Shown here: positions 1 to 8,665 of the stretch, piece after piece
Layout of the letters: every line of letters begins with the position of its first letter
Numbering within the stretch: position 1 is the stretch's first letter
Position numbers and translations under genes: made by a program
The notes under the pieces: model-generated
Told to the model about the DNA's origin: nothing
Database searches by the model: none
The model's input: the letters and a program-made list of their open reading frames with translations, nothing else
NCBI GenBank assembly: GCA_014621425.1
Contig: JAANBB010000581.1
Location: 1-21,580, forward strand
Origin: Cylindrodendrum hubeiense
Taxonomy: Eukaryota; Ascomycota; Sordariomycetes; Hypocreales; Nectriaceae
DNA: 21,580 bases
Direction of reading: 5' to 3'

Positions 1-835
1 CTCTTGGTTTGGGCGCGCGTGTGTTTGTGCGGCTGCGTGGTGCGATGGGCTGATGGGCGGTGTTTCGTTTCAAGTTGGTTTGTCTACAGCGAGCAAGGCC
101 ACGACGAGTCAGCGAGTCCGCCACAGGCAAAGTCAATTGAGAGAGCCGAAAGCAAAAAGCGTGTCTGGCGGAGGAGCAGCTCCGGTGCGTAAAACTCACG
201 GGTGTATGACTGGAGGCGCCGTCGTCGGTTGGAGGGTGCAGTGTGCGGTGTGTAGTGTGCGAGATGGAGATGGAGATATGGGAGTATGGGGATATGGGGA
301 TGGAGGAATGACACGCCCGCTGCAATTACACGAGCGGATACAGGTGCGTAAGGGTCGTCGGGTGGGTGATGGCCGGGTGGGGATTGTGGCAGGAGGAGGA
401 GGAGGAGGCTACTTACTCGGTAGGGAAGCAATAGAGCAGAATGAATCCACAGGAGCAGATGATGGCTGTTGGTGCTCGATCGTCAACCGGGCTGCACTGG
501 CTCGCTCGCTGTCTGTCCGTCCGTCTCTCGTCTTCTGCTCTGCTGCGTTGCCCGTTGCCGTCGCTGTTGCCCCCGTCAGGGGAAAAAGGAAAGATTGAGT
601 GAGGGTCGCTTGGCCTGCCCCCCTGGGTCCTGGCCCAGCCCCCTTGGGCCTAGCGCCTGCACGGGGCAACGGCCGGCTGCCGCAAACACTCGCTGCCTGC
701 AGTGGTCCGGCCCTTTTAGCAGCGCCGCCCTTCCACTCTTCCACTGGCCTCCAGGCCTAGAGGGCGCCCCCCTGGGCCCTGAAGCTGCCCACAGCTGCAC
801 AGCTGCAGGGGAAAGATTGGGGCAGCCGACCTTGC

Positions 836-855
836 CTAGGTAGGTATGTACCTAG
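836..855. repeat. Short inverted repeat CTAGGTA...TACCTAG
   Basis: CTAGGTA at 836-842 is the exact reverse complement of TACCTAG at 849-855, with a 6-base spacer. More TACCTA/TAGGTA motifs follow nearby (around 890 and 1262-1360). Such motifs are frequent in intergenic DNA of Sordariomycetes; a function is not shown. Confidence 0.6.
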
Positions 856-1594
856 CTAATTCCCTACAAAGGTAAACAGGTACCACTAATACCTAATCCC
901 TAATCATCCCCCATTTCCGCCCCCACAGCGCTCCACTGGAAGCACTCACTCATTCACTCACTCCCAACTCACTCTCAACCGGCCACGACGGGGTCGCTCT
1001 CTCTGGCGCCCCTGTGTCCACCTGCAAGCTACTGTCCGCTATCCACAATAGCACCTCCAGCGCTATACCCTCCCCTGCAGCGCCGCCGCCGTTGGGTACT
1101 TGCCCGCCCACGCCAGTTCGCCCTCCCCCCCAAGTCCCTCCCTCCTCCGGCCCACTCGCTTCCCCCAGGTCCAGGCCACATACATGGCCTCCAAGTCACA
1201 CCGTCACGGTTGCAAGTGCAGCCACACACGCGCACCAAGCCGCCGCTACCACTGAATTTACCGTAGGTAGCTAGCTAAGGCATTTGTTAGCTTGCTGCCC
1301 GGAGATGGTCAGGTACAGGTAGTACGGTCATCAGGTACGGTGGTACCTACCGACCTACCTGTACCGACCTGTCTTCCCTGCATCTTCCAACGGCCGTCCA
1401 TGCCTCAGCAAATCACGCTTGCACAGTCACTCACTCCCGCCGCTGCTTACCCCTGGCTAACACCGTCACTGTCGTCTGCCCGTCCCTATCCGTACTACTG
1501 CGACTCCCAAGTCACCGGAACAAGCTCATCGGTCATTACCACTGCGATACGGGAGTATCCGTGTAAATGCGAAAGGGCAAAGGGGGCAAATGAG

Positions 1595-1662
1595 ACACGT
1601 CACACGTCACACGTCATTGCCGTGGCTGTTGTCATGGCTATTGTCATGGAAGGGTATATAGA
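1595..1662 (+). promoter_or_regulatory. Possible promoter: 3x ACACGTC, 2x 12-bp repeat, TATA-like box
   Basis: ACACGTC occurs three times in perfect tandem at 1595-1615, giving repeated ACGTCA-type half sites of the kind bound by bZIP/CRE factors. A 12-bp direct repeat GGCT(G/A)TTGTCAT follows, and then GGGTATATAG near 1652-1661. The order (upstream sites, then TATA-like box) would suit a plus-strand start near 1690, pointing toward the SGF29 3' end. No protein-coding gene is visible downstream on that strand, so this is either a non-coding transcript promoter or chance. Confidence 0.3.
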
Positions 1663-2231
1663 TTCTATTCCGAAGAGTGACATTCGTCCTCATCTCAGGT
1701 GTTTCAACCTCGCTAATTCATCGATTCATCGTAGGGCAGATCACCTTGCCTCTCGCAGAGCCTCATGTGCGCCCCTTGCAACCAATCCATGCCCAAGCAT
1801 GCCAGAGCATGCCAGCCCCTGTAGTTGATATCACTTGCTTCCTGCTTCTCTGAACCGTACCAACCAACCTCCGTCATCCTTTCCTGTTCAGGCCCACGTG
1901 CCATGCGAGAAGCTTCTTGTAAAGAGTGCACCAACCCAGATTCGGCCTTTCATGGGTCGCCAGCCGACCTCGGCCGGCTATCAACACCATGAAACTCCTA
2001 GCTGCTCCGAGGAGAGGTTACGCTCGGTCGCCAGCCCGTCGCACGCGCGAGCAAACTCGAAGCCCTAGTTGCCCCGCCTCTAATCAAAATCCTCATCGTC
2101 TCATGTCTTCGTGGCTTCCGTCCAACGAGTGATAAACGCCCCCCAGCTTTCCGTCTGCCCACGATCCCGGGCTCGCTGTGTATCTGTCAGAGTCCCTTGG
2201 GTTCGCAAACCCGCAGTCTTTGTATGCCTCA

Positions 2232-3587
2232 TCAGGCCCTGTACTCAATCACAAACCTCCGCTCCACCTGCTGCAGCGTCGACGAGTCATTCTCCCCTTC
2301 AAACTTGAGATTCACCTTGCCGTTGTCCGCCATGTTGTGCACCTCGGCCTTGTAAAACGTAGTCGTGTTAGGATACAGAGCCAGAACCACTTTGTGGTGC
2401 TCCCAATCCTTGAGCGTGCTTGCCTGGCTCTCCGGTGCAATCGAAATCATGCTGCTGGCGCTCGATCGGTACTCCTTCTGCTTGCTCTGGTCGTCCGGCT
2501 CAATATCAAGCACCTTGTACCGTCGGCTCTTACCCTCGCCCAGCACTTGCGCCACCTCACCAAGTATCCAGTCCGTCGTCTGGTCTCCATTGACCTGCCG
2601 AGGCTTAAACGCAACTGAGTCGCCCTTGGAAAAGACGACCTTGGACTTGTTGCTGTTGGCCCCGGCATTGGACCCGGCACCGCTGCCCGATGATCCTTGT
2701 GGTTCGACGCTGTCAGCCTTGGGCGGCATGCTATCTCTGTCTCGGTTGCTGGATCGGTCACCATATTTTCGCGATGAACCTCCGATGGGGCTAGGTACTG
2801 GTGAATCTCCAGCGCCATCAAAGTCGTACAATGATGAGGCCGTGGCCGCGCTATCCCTGGCTTGCCTCTTTCCAGGCCCTGCCGCCTGAGCCTCTGATTG
2901 CTCCTTGGCAACCACAACGGCCCGCAAAACTTTGAGCTGGTCCGACAAAGATTTGAGGGCCGACATGTTCGCCTCCGAGTGCTTGACTCCTGTTCGGCAC
3001 AGTTGTTCCATTTGCTGAAGAGAATCTCCGGGGATCTTCTCGAGATCCATGGTACCCACCTGCTTGTCCATGTTCACAAGCTCCGTAAGGCTGTCGTTTT
3101 CGGCATTGATCCCGGTGACGATCTCCGATACTTGGCCCTTGCAGAGCTCCCAAATCTGCACTTCCTCACCGTGGGAGTTGCCGTTGTTCCGGTTGGACCC
3201 TCGTCCACTTCGATTTCGTTGTGACATTTCGCGAGGTGGTGGCTCCTGCTTGGCCGAGTCCTGCTTTGGTGTCTGTTGTCTTGACGGTTCGCTCCTGGGT
3301 GACCACTTGGGTGTTGAAACCTCTTGGGCTACGGTCTGTCCGCGGCTTTTCGATCTCGGCCTACTCGATCGATTTGGCGTCGAGTCTCTGCTGGACGTGT
3401 CGTGCCGCTTGGTCCCTTGCCGCTTGGATTCCGGGGTGTTGGACTGGTGACGCCGGATCTCCTGAATCGTAGCCTCCCTAGAGGGGGGATCGCGTCTTCG
3501 CGGGAGCAAGGGCTGCTGGTAATACGGCCCCAGGTCTTCCTGGAGGGCCTTGAGTTCGTCCCGCGAGGGCTTCTTCCCGTTAGCCAT
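2232..3587 (-). CDS. SGF29: SAGA complex subunit SGF29 (tandem Tudor H3K4me reader)
   Basis: SGF29 is a subunit of the SAGA histone acetyltransferase module; its C-terminal double Tudor domain binds methylated H3K4 in the nucleus. From the ATG at 3587 the protein is 451 aa. Residues about 1-138 are basic and Ser/Arg/Pro/Gln-rich, about 139-234 are helical and coiled-coil-like (the usual SGF29 N-terminal region), then comes a low-complexity linker, and about 317-451 match the SGF29 C-terminal domain, including the diagnostic ALYPxTTxFY stretch. Y405, Y412 and F429 sit where the family's methyl-lysine cage aromatics lie. The frame stays open up to 3635, but that extension (MILIATL...) reads like leader or intron sequence. 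An alternative start is Met121 (3227), which would remove the basic extension and give a length closer to yeast and human SGF29. Identity is secure; the N-terminus is not. Apparently intronless within the CDS. Confidence 0.9.
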   Translation of the reverse strand: MANGKKPSRDELKALQEDLGPYYQQPLLPRRRDPPSREATIQEIRRHQSNTPESKRQGTKRHDTSSRDSTPNRSSRPRSKSRGQTVAQEVSTPKWSPRSEPSRQQTPKQDSAKQEPPPREMSQRNRSGRGSNRNNGNSHGEEVQIWELCKGQVSEIVTGINAENDSLTELVNMDKQVGTMDLEKIPGDSLQQMEQLCRTGVKHSEANMSALKSLSDQLKVLRAVVVAKEQSEAQAAGPGKRQARDSAATASSLYDFDGAGDSPVPSPIGGSSRKYGDRSSNRDRDSMPPKADSVEPQGSSGSGAGSNAGANSNKSKVVFSKGDSVAFKPRQVNGDQTTDWILGEVAQVLGEGKSRRYKVLDIEPDDQSKQKEYRSSASSMISIAPESQASTLKDWEHHKVVLALYPNTTTFYKAEVHNMADNGKVNLKFEGENDSSTLQQVERRFVIEYRA

Positions 3588-4407
3588 ACCGCCCCGATAC
3601 CATCCACCTAAACACAATGTCGCAATAAGAATCAACCCAGGAAGAAGGAAATAAAATAACAGCCGACATAAAAAGCCTTGTAATGCGCACGTAAAACATG
3701 GATGGAAGCGGACGAACCTTGTTGGTAGAAGGTAACGGAGTTGAGCGCCGAGGCCGGATGGTGAAGGGAGGGGAAGAAGCGGAGGCAGGTGCGCGTCTCG
3801 CGGACGATGGGACGAGCTAGAGCAGAGAGGAAGGGAAGAAGAAGATAATTAGTACATTGGACATCAACCCATTTTATGCGCTCCGGAGGAAGGTTTGGTG
3901 GTGGGTATCATGTCGTGAATTTGCAACCTTGAGGGAGCAGGTCAAGGGATGAGGCAGGCGACGATTGCGATGACGGGTGGGCTGGAGCCGGCAGAATCCA
4001 GGCGGTGAAGGAGAGTGGCGTCACCATTTCGGGAAAGTACCTCGACGCCGTTAAGTACCCCACCACCTACGTGCGAGTTGATCATGCGCACTGCTTCTGC
4101 ACTGTACCAAAGGCAATGATACCAACACCTGGGACCGGAGTATGTATGTCATTTAAGATGGGAGAGATATGATAGTAAATATTCCACCGTGGAGATTTGA
4201 TATATGTCCGAAATCCAAAACGCCATGGCCCCGATATGCTCGCCGTGTCTAAAAGCTCCACGAATATCCCGTCGCCGGAATCCAATCCATACTTATTTTG
4301 ACGAGCTATCAACGTCGAGGCGCTCATTAAACGGCCACGGGTCCTTCTTTTTTAGTTTCCTGGACTAGAGTTAGCTTTGCCCATAACTGAACCCCGGGTC
4401 AATCTTC
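3588..4407. other. Intergenic: SGF29 promoter and monooxygenase 3' region
   Basis: No supportable gene. A CCAAT box on the minus strand (ATTGG at 3856-3860), about 270 bp before the SGF29 start, and purine-rich plus-strand sequence (about 3765-3850) fit a promoter. The AT-richer half (about 4080-4380) is probably the 3'UTR and terminator area of the monooxygenase. An 81-aa minus-strand ORF at 4082-4327 has no recognisable motif. Confidence 0.5.
3608..3717 (-). other. Possible 5'UTR intron of SGF29
   Basis: On the minus strand AAG|GTTCGT (donor, 3717 down to 3712) and GTGTTTAG (acceptor ending at 3608) would bound a 110-nt intron just upstream of the chosen ATG. The pyrimidine- and T-rich composition before the acceptor fits, but the donor is weak and no strong branch site stands out. 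Confidence 0.3.
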
Positions 4408-5736
4408 TTACTTCACCTCCAGGGTGTCCGGTTGCAGTTTTGAACTGTAGTACCGGAATCCCTTCCAGAACAACCCAGTGTTCGTGCTCCATGATGCTGC
4501 GAAGCTCGCCATGCTAGCCATCTTCTTCGAGCGAGGCTCTCGGGCCCGAGCGTATGCCTCCAGCGCCACCCGGATTTTGTCAGTGTCTGGAGACGACGCA
4601 TGCTTGAGCAGTTCCCTGGCGAGCACCGTTGCGTCCTCGATCGCGAACCCGGTGCCCTGGCCGCTGGTTGGCATCATGAGTCTGGAAGCATCGCCGATCA
4701 GGACGGTACTGCCGCATTGGATCTCGTCCTGCTTCCAAACACGCTGTCGCAATGGTGTGCGGATGATGCGATCGGCTGTGCCGAAAAGCTCTCCTAGTGT
4801 GCCACTATAGGGATGGTAGACGTTGTTGTGCTTGCGTAGGATGTCAACCGTAGAGTTGTAGGGATACTGGCTCGGGATGATGGCAGATTGCCAGCGCTCA
4901 GCATCAGTAGTTGATTCGGGAATCGACTCAAGAGGGGAGTTTGATGAAGGGGACTTCTTCTCTGTCAGGACCAGGTCCCACCGTATCTTTCCATCGGAAC
5001 AAGGCCCCGAAGCCAGATAGCCTTGGTCCAGCCAGATGAGTTGCGAGTCACTGAACTGAGCCGGAGCGCCCTTGGCCTTGATGTTGGCTGAAACTCCATA
5101 GAAGCCCGTCAAGCCCATGAAATCAGGCAGCCACCTGTCTGACGCCGTGGTGCTGTTTCTCTGATCCAGGATGAACTTGCGAACCGACGAGAACCCACCA
5201 TCGGCACCAACCAGCAGGTCAACCGCCATATCTGACCCGTCAGCAAAGTTGACCCTGGTCTGCCCGTTGGTGAGGGCCTGGAAGCTCGTTGACTTCTTTG
5301 CCCAAAAGACGTCACCGCCGAGTTCTTTGACCTTCTCAACGAGCAGGGACTGCAGAGCACGCCGCTCAAAGTACACAACTCCGGTCTGAAGGTCGTGACT
5401 CCACATGGCATTGGCCTGCGTATTGAGCCTCTCGTGCCCTCCCGCATAATCACAACTCCAGGTAGTCAGTTTTCCACACTCGTAGCCTCTTTTCCTGATG
5501 GCATCTTCGAGGCCTAGCCGATGCAGCGGGTAGAGGCCATTGGCAAAGATGCCCACTGAGGCGCCAGAGCGGTTCTTCTCGTTGTGGCCTTCCAAGCCCG
5601 GGGCGCCGGCCTGATCGAATAACACAGGTCGGAAGGCGGACCTGAGGACTGGATTGGAGAGAATCTGAAGAGCGAGGGTTGGTCCAGCAATAGCAGAGCC
5701 GATAATGGCAATGGTCTTGGGGGCTTTGGAAGACAT
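4408..5736 (-). CDS. FAD-dependent monooxygenase (PHBH/salicylate hydroxylase-like)
   Basis: A 442-aa single-exon flavoprotein of the group A aromatic monooxygenase fold, which uses FAD and NAD(P)H to hydroxylate or oxidise small, often aromatic, substrates. N-terminal Rossmann segment: TIAIIGSAIAGPTLAL at residues 8-23, with acidic/aromatic VLFDQ at the end of the second strand. Central DG motif: VGADGGFSSVRK around residue 177. C-terminal GD motif: LIGDASRLMMPTSGQG around 346-360, followed by the usual acidic EDA. Length is normal for the family. The first in-frame ATG at 5769 adds 11 residues (MAPSSAQPCLT); MSSKAPK at 5736 starts directly before the beta strand and is preferred. There is no signal peptide or clear membrane segment, so it is probably cytosolic. 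The second glycine of GxGxxG is alanine. No backbone biosynthetic gene lies nearby, so the substrate cannot be inferred. Confidence 0.88.
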   Translation of the reverse strand: MSSKAPKTIAIIGSAIAGPTLALQILSNPVLRSAFRPVLFDQAGAPGLEGHNEKNRSGASVGIFANGLYPLHRLGLEDAIRKRGYECGKLTTWSCDYAGGHERLNTQANAMWSHDLQTGVVYFERRALQSLLVEKVKELGGDVFWAKKSTSFQALTNGQTRVNFADGSDMAVDLLVGADGGFSSVRKFILDQRNSTTASDRWLPDFMGLTGFYGVSANIKAKGAPAQFSDSQLIWLDQGYLASGPCSDGKIRWDLVLTEKKSPSSNSPLESIPESTTDAERWQSAIIPSQYPYNSTVDILRKHNNVYHPYSGTLGELFGTADRIIRTPLRQRVWKQDEIQCGSTVLIGDASRLMMPTSGQGTGFAIEDATVLARELLKHASSPDTDKIRVALEAYARAREPRSKKMASMASFAASWSTNTGLFWKGFRYYSSKLQPDTLEVK

Positions 5737-5962
5737 CGTCAAGCAAGGTTGGGCTGAGGAGGGTGCCAAGGCAATGCCTCAAGGGTTGAAAGGACGGGCC
5801 TCAATTGCTGATTAAAGGCGTGTCAGTGTGATTGACGGCCAGGAATAAAATACCGCCGATAGAGAATCTCCACAAAGAAACAGTTGCAGTTGTTGTTGGT
5901 TGTGTAGTCGCTGAATGCCTGCGTTCTAAGGCCGGCTTCTTAGCGATTACCCCCGATGGGTC

Positions 5963-6010
5963 CTCCGAACGTGATCAGGTCATTTCCCGGGGCGACCCGG
6001 GGTTTCGGAG
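5963..6010. promoter_or_regulatory. Possible zinc-cluster-type binding region upstream of monooxygenase
   Basis: CTCCGAA (5963-5969) and its exact complement TTCGGAG (6004-6010) flank two direct CCCGGGG copies (5986-5992 and 5996-6002) separated by CGA. CGG/CCG triplets in inverted or everted order are the usual target of Zn(II)2Cys6 factors. It lies about 230-275 bp before the monooxygenase ATG. The sequence symmetry is seen; the regulatory role is inferred. Confidence 0.35.
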
Positions 6011-6594
6011 CAGAACCACGAGCTGCGAACATCATATCCCACAACACAATAAGCATAAGGCTACGTTAGGTGAGTCAGATAGATGGCTAAGTTCATTAAG
6101 CCCATTCGTTTGGATTAATTGCACGAAGGCGATAGCCCTCCGCCTAGCGAATGGGTCGCCTCCAAGAAGCACCGGTGCTTGCGCTGCCCAATCGTCATTT
6201 GATGATTTGCGTGCCCGTCAGCAAGAAAGCGTGATTACAACATACAGATCGTATTGCGGTATCAAACTACCAGTCTTCATCTTTTGCCACCGTGGGATTC
6301 GTCCAGAATCATAATTTCGATGTGCCTCTGCCAGACGTCATGCAATGCGCAGCGGCGCATGCAGCCTCTTTCGGCAATGGCCTTGCTTACTGCTTATGTT
6401 CTTAGGCGATCGCACCAACATCTCCGTCGGTGTCATAATAATTAGGCATGATCAAATCAAGGAGAAATCGAGAGCTCCTTGTTTGTTGTAAATTATCGTC
6501 ATTAAAAAAATATACCTCTCCTTCCTTGGCGTGTCCGTGGCGCGTGTCGCGAACAGTCATTCATTGCGTCCCATGTTTCCCATACGCGCCCCAT

Positions 6595-6600
6595 TTTATT
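6595..6600 (-). terminator. Polyadenylation signal AATAAA for PMI
   Basis: The plus strand reads TTTATT, which is AATAAA on the minus strand, starting 31 nt beyond the PMI stop codon. The position fits a eukaryotic polyadenylation signal. Fungal signals are loose, so the assignment is moderate. Confidence 0.4.
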
Positions 6601-6630
6601 CTTCACCAGCTTTCCAGTCACATGCCCTTC

Positions 6631-8047
6631 CTACAACTTCTCCTTGTCTCCCGACTCGTCAATCTCACAGAAGGCCTTGAATGTGATAAACTCGTCGTCT
6701 TCGCCGCCTTCAGACTCGAGGATGCACTGAGCCGTGGCGCCGACGAAGAAGACGTAGCCCTCCTTCATCTCGGCGCTGGTGGGGCCAACGGAGATGCGGC
6801 CCTTGCCAGAGGTGCAGATGATGATGCTGGGTCCATCGAGGGACTCAAAGGTAGCCTTGGCTCCATCACCGCGCAGCAGCGAGCGGACAACGGCGAACTC
6901 GTCGATCGGGGGGTCATAAAGCACGACGGAGGAACCGGAGCTGTAACCATTGCGGTTGAGGGTTACGTAGGGGTACTCAGTGGGGACCATCTTCTGCTCC
7001 TCGATGGGGGCGAAGTTGTAGGTGAGCATGTCGACGAGGGTAGTGACATCCTTGAACTTGGGTGTAAAGCCGGCGCGGACAACGTTGTCCGAAGAGGCCA
7101 TGCATTCCATAATGTCTCCCGAGACGTAGGCGTGAATGTCATCAGCGACAAGGAACAGGGCCTCGCCGGGCTCAAGAGTGACGTAGTTGAGGAAGAAGAG
7201 GACGAAGAGGCCAATGTCATTGCCGAATTCAGCTTGGAGCTGCTTGACGAGCCCAGACAGAGTCTCGCCGGAGGTCGAGGCTACGCCGCCAGCAGCGAAG
7301 CCAGCACCCTCAGAGGTCGCCTGTTGCACAAGCTTCGAGGTCTGCTCGGCGATGGATTCGGGAGATGAGCCCATGAGGGCAGCAAAGGCCTTCTTCAACG
7401 CCGCCTTCTTGGCGTCGGTGACTCCCTCGGTAGCATCCTCAGCCGCCTCGGCAAACTCCTTGGCAGCTTCGTCACCCACAAGACTCTTTAGGGCGGGAAC
7501 GGCCTCGAGGAAGTGAGTAATCTCGGCGAGGGGTCGGAAGCCACACAAGCCCTGGAAGGGGGTGATGGCAATGGCCATCTCGGGCTTGTGGTTGTCATCG
7601 GGGTAGTTCTTGGGGTCGCGGGCGTGGAGCTGCTCGGCGAGGCCCTTGTTGGGGTGGGCCTGGATGGACAGGGCCTTGCTGATGGAGAGCACCTTGAAGA
7701 GGAAGGGCAGCTTGTCGGCGTAGCGGGAGGCGATGTTGGAGGAGAGGAGAGCTTGGTTCTCGGAGAAGAGCTCGAGGAGGGAGCGGCCGGTGGCGACGTC
7801 GCGGGAAGGGTTGGAGGGGTGGGTGCCCATCCAGAGCTGTAGTTGTGGTCGGTTAGTTATGAAGCTATCGACAATCATGGCGCCAAAGAGGGGAAGAGCT
7901 TGCCTCAGCGTACGGCGTGTCAGACTCGATGGTCACGCCGTCAGCGGGGGTGGCAGCAGCGAAGCGGGCAGCGGCCGAGTCGAGGCCCTTCTTTCCCCAG
8001 GCGTACGAGTTGACGCCGCACTGGAGTCGTAGCAACGGAACCTGCAT
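6631..8047 (-). CDS. manA: Mannose-6-phosphate isomerase, type I (two exons)
   Basis: Zn-dependent interconversion of fructose-6-P and mannose-6-P, feeding GDP-mannose for N/O-glycosylation, GPI anchors and cell-wall mannan; cytosolic. Exon 1 is 8047-7904 (48 codons), exon 2 is 7836-6631, giving 449 aa. The join restores the family motif YAE|LWMGTHP in phase 0. Metal ligands by alignment: Q107 and H109 in IQAHP, E134 in NHKPEMA, H283 in DIHAY; active-site R302 lies in [13 protein letters not shown]. These fall within a few residues of the Candida enzyme's Gln111, His113, Glu138, His285 and Arg304. Residues about 165-245 form the Ala/Glu/Ser-rich helical insert of fungal type I enzymes. The exon 1 Met is preferred because [11 protein letters not shown] follows at the usual N-terminal distance. 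The intron has a GC donor. Full length, no damage; a single-copy housekeeping gene. Confidence 0.97.
7837..7903 (-). other. PMI intron, apparent GC-AG type, 67 nt
   Basis: On the minus strand GCT GAG is followed by GCAAGC (7903 down to 7898), and the intron ends with CTACAG at 7837. A GT alternative (CC|GTACGC, 9 nt upstream) would delete the conserved Tyr-Ala-Glu. GC-AG introns are a known minor class, and GAG|GCAAG matches their strong-donor consensus. Confidence 0.85.
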
Positions 8048-8408
8048 TTTGGGCGAGGATGTGTGAGTGTTGCGGTGTGGACAAGAGGTGGTGTTGCGAC
8101 CTGCGTCAGAGTGGGATGCAAATGCGAGTTGCGGCGGAGCTGTTGGAGCTTTCGAGGCGGGTGTATGCAGCTGCTTGCGCTGGATGTATAAGGCAGAGGC
8201 GAGGAAATCAGGGTGCGGGCAAGGCCAAGATAAACAAGAGGACAGCAAAGGGTCCGAGGAGAAGCCGCGCACGCACAAGGCGAAGTTGAAGACACGAGAG
8301 AAATAGTTTGACGTGAGGATTAGAGATGTGACGGCGATGACGGCGTTAGTTGGCTAGTTGGGTGGAGATTGAAGGAAGGAAAGCGTCGACATCAATTAAC
8401 ACCAACAG

Positions 8409-8665
8409 GGATCCAGGTCCAGGGGCGGGTCCCCAACAGGGCTGGCAGGCTCCTGAGCCAGGATCCATCACTGTTTTACAGGTGCATGACCTACTAGAGG
8501 CCCTCTGAAGCTCCGCTAATACAAATACACTGGATCCTGTGGATGGACGTGACTGATGGGCCGCCATTGCGACCGCCACGGGGCAGCAGACGGCGTCGCA
8601 GCTCAGGGGAGGCTCCAGCAGAGCTCCAGCAGAGCTTCCAAGTTACAGCGCTTGCAGGGGGATCC
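8409..8665. repeat. GC-rich island with four GGATCC sites
   Basis: GGATCC occurs at 8409-8414, 8461-8466, 8532-8537 and 8660-8665, mostly inside GGATCCA. An 11-bp unit GCTCCAGCAGA is repeated at 8612-8622 and 8623-8633 with a partial third copy. It lies 360-620 bp before the PMI start codon and may be a promoter-proximal array or the residue of a repeat. Confidence 0.45.

Larger units (their letters stand above)
1..2231. other. Intergenic region left of SGF29; no supportable gene
   Basis: No ORF here has a recognisable domain or convincing coding character; the open frames are short, overlap on both strands and are rich in Pro/Ser/Arg, as GC-rich non-coding DNA gives. The region holds a GC-rich, CAGCTG- and CCCTGGG-rich island (about 601-815), a TAGGTA/TACCTA inverted repeat (836-855), CT/CACTC-rich tracts (about 940-985), and a TATA-like sequence near 1655 preceded by three ACACGTC repeats. 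On the minus strand a GTAAGT sequence (416 down to 411) and a GTGAGT sequence (199 down to 194) could be donor sites in the leader of a gene beginning left of the window. That last reading is only inference. Confidence 0.5.
5737..6630. other. Intergenic: monooxygenase promoter and PMI 3' region
   Basis: No supportable gene. The part near 5960-6010 carries a symmetrical CCCGGGG/CTCCGAA element that could be a regulator site for the monooxygenase. The AT-rich part near 6430-6600 is best read as the PMI 3'UTR and polyadenylation area. A 160-aa plus-strand ORF (5832-6314) has no recognisable domain and looks non-coding. Confidence 0.5.

Noticed and set aside
2365..2889. 174-aa plus-strand ORF over SGF29
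   Set aside because: Antisense to a well-supported coding region; leucine/serine-rich composition typical of reverse-complement reading.
3588..3635. 16-residue hydrophobic N-terminal extension of SGF29
   Set aside because: MILIATLCLGGW would be an odd start for a nuclear protein and lies over a plausible intron end or leader; the ATG at 3587 was preferred.
5832..6314. 160-aa plus-strand ORF between monooxygenase and PMI
   Set aside because: No domain, and it crosses the probable promoter symmetry element; treated as non-coding.
6448..7368. 306-aa plus-strand ORF over PMI
   Set aside because: It is the antisense shadow of the GC-biased third positions of the PMI coding exon; its Gly/Asp/Glu/Ala-rich translation has no domain.
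4408..8047. Secondary-metabolite cluster around the monooxygenase
   Set aside because: The neighbours are SAGA and sugar-phosphate housekeeping genes; no synthase, transporter or tailoring partner is present.
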